Shown: piece by piece, positions 63,279 through 64,000 of the stretch
Numbering within the stretch: the stretch's first letter is position 1
Layout: each line of letters opens with the position of its first letter
Assembly (NCBI RefSeq): GCF_014679505.1
Contig: NZ_CP061474.1
Location: 2,490,001-2,554,000, forward strand
Origin: Geobacillus sp. 46C-IIa
GTDB taxonomy: Bacteria > Bacillota > Bacilli > Bacillales > Anoxybacillaceae
Reading direction: 5' to 3'
Length of the DNA stretch: 64,000 bases
Program-made: the position numbers and the translations under genes
The notes under the pieces: generated by a model
Seen by the model: only the letters and a program-made list of their open reading frames with translations
What the model was told of the DNA's origin: nothing
Database searches by the model: none

Positions 63279-64000
63279 CTATATTTCCCCTTCTGATGCT
63301 AGTTTTGTCCAACTGTCACCGTTATTTTTTGTCATAAAAATATTCCCCTTCATCGTAACAATCACTATTTCTTTGTCGTCTCCTGGATTTGAAGTGATAT
63401 ACATGATATGGTCTTTTTCATCCAATGGCGGAACAGAAAGAACCTCTTCTTGCTTTGTGTCTAATGATTGTTTGATGAGTACAGGCTGACCATTCTCTAC
63501 AGCCGCAAATACAACGGACTTCTCTTGAAACGTAAATGTCGTCGTATCCATTTTTCTCGTAAACCGCTCAAACGTATTCCCGTTATCTCTCGAAATGAAC
63601 ACTCCTTCGGCTGTACTAATTCCGACCATATTTTCATCCGTCGGGTGAGCGGCAATCGTTCCCGCCGCCGTTTGCGGCAAGCCGTCCAATTGACTTGGCG
63701 ACCACGTTTTGCCGTCGTCTTTACTGTAAAATACCCCTTGTCCAAGTGTTTTATTTTCTTCTTGATTCACCACATAGATAGTATGGCTTTTATAACCAAC
63801 CGTCATATAATGGAAATCGGACTCTTTATAAAATCCTAAATTCATTAATGTTTGTCCATTGTCAAAACTTTTCACAAGACCAAGTGGATTTCCTAACGAT
63901 GAACCTTCTTCAGGATGTCCCGATGAATAAAAGCCGTCGTCCGTAGCTGAAAAGCCCATATAATCATGTTTATTGGAGACCGTTTCATACCACTTATTGT
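63279..64000 (-). CDS. BNR-repeat (F510_1955-type) glycosylhydrolase-like protein, partial
   Basis: The C-terminal 239 or so codons are visible; the 5' part lies beyond the right edge. Repeated Asp-box-like turns (FYSKDDGKTW, FISRDNGNTF, FMTKNNGDSW) show a beta-propeller of the BNR/sialidase type. Proteins of this type are annotated as F510_1955-family glycosylhydrolases in Anoxybacillus and Geobacillus and often sit in copper or metal islands. A catalytic role is not established. It lies 110 bp upstream of the CcdA-like gene on the same strand. Confidence 0.75.
   Translation of the reverse strand, partial: NKWYETVSNKHDYMGFSATDDGFYSSGHPEEGSSLGNPLGLVKSFDNGQTLMNLGFYKESDFHYMTVGYKSHTIYVVNQEENKTLGQGVFYSKDDGKTWSPSQLDGLPQTAAGTIAAHPTDENMVGISTAEGVFISRDNGNTFERFTRKMDTTTFTFQEKSVVFAAVENGQPVLIKQSLDTKQEEVLSVPPLDEKDHIMYITSNPGDDKEIVIVTMKGNIFMTKNNGDSWTKLASEGEI

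Overview
The window looks like the chromosome of a Geobacillus-type thermophilic, spore-forming Bacillaceae. It is visibly GC-rich for a Firmicute, carries an alpha/beta-type spore protein, SigI/RsgI and SAM-I (S-box) riboswitches, and has a methionine-salvage cluster arranged as in Bacillus. Its amino-acid permease and its N-succinylamino-acid racemase cluster closely resemble characterised Geobacillus kaustophilus systems. All assignments come from reading the sequence; no database search was run.

Layout. 1-10.3 kb: methionine salvage. mtnX-mtnW and mtnE lie on the minus strand and mtnU, mtnK and mtnA on the plus strand, with one S-box before mtnW and another before mtnK. A ribose-type ABC importer is translationally coupled behind mtnA and is a good candidate for methylthioribose uptake. 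10.3-15 kb: ogt, a four-PAS sensor kinase in the kinE position, and a B12-binding-type radical SAM protein. 15.3-18.3 kb: three coupled mini-genes, a zinc alcohol dehydrogenase and an MFS exporter. 18.4-25 kb: an alpha-glucan uptake operon (MalG, MalF, binding protein, amylo-1,6-glucosidase) under a LacI regulator with four matching operator palindromes. 25-27.2 kb: a spore SASP and rsgI-sigI. 27.4-31.1 kb: a CAT-type amino-acid permease divergent from a DUF485/acetate symporter pair. 31.1-36.1 kb: a GNAT, the D-to-L amino-acid conversion triad and a split ThrE-type exporter with an attenuator-like leader. 36.4-42 kb: a DUF5667 secreted protein, a lipid kinase, murB and an InhA-like M6 protease.

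42-47 kb: DUF2243-ctaG, then an iron-storage encapsulin locus of the IMEF type. The ferritin-like cargo and a nearby [2Fe-2S] ferredoxin carry the same targeting peptide (TVGSLK), at the C-terminus of one and the N-terminus of the other. A divergent unknown gene with a Fur-like palindrome in its promoter lies between shell and ferredoxin. 47-53.4 kb is an accessory island: a complete but broken IS1634-like element, a frameshifted Schlafen/AlbA_2 gene with a phased AACTA repeat array at its 3' end, a fragment of a second IS1634-like copy, an IS1182-type element, and a winged-helix gene cut short at the IS edge. 53.7-57.6 kb: class I ribonucleotide reductase nrdAB behind a cobalamin riboswitch plus terminator. 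57.8-59.8 kb: asnB. 60-64 kb is lower in GC and looks acquired: a multicopper oxidase lipoprotein, a CcdA-like membrane protein, a BNR-repeat protein and two gene remnants (C39-like peptidase, HepT-like toxin).

The strongest second-look items are the two-cargo encapsulin locus with its Fur-box gene, the S-box-controlled importer, three intergenic copies of a short hairpin repeat, the phased AACTA array, and the apparent leader attenuator before the ThrE-like exporter.
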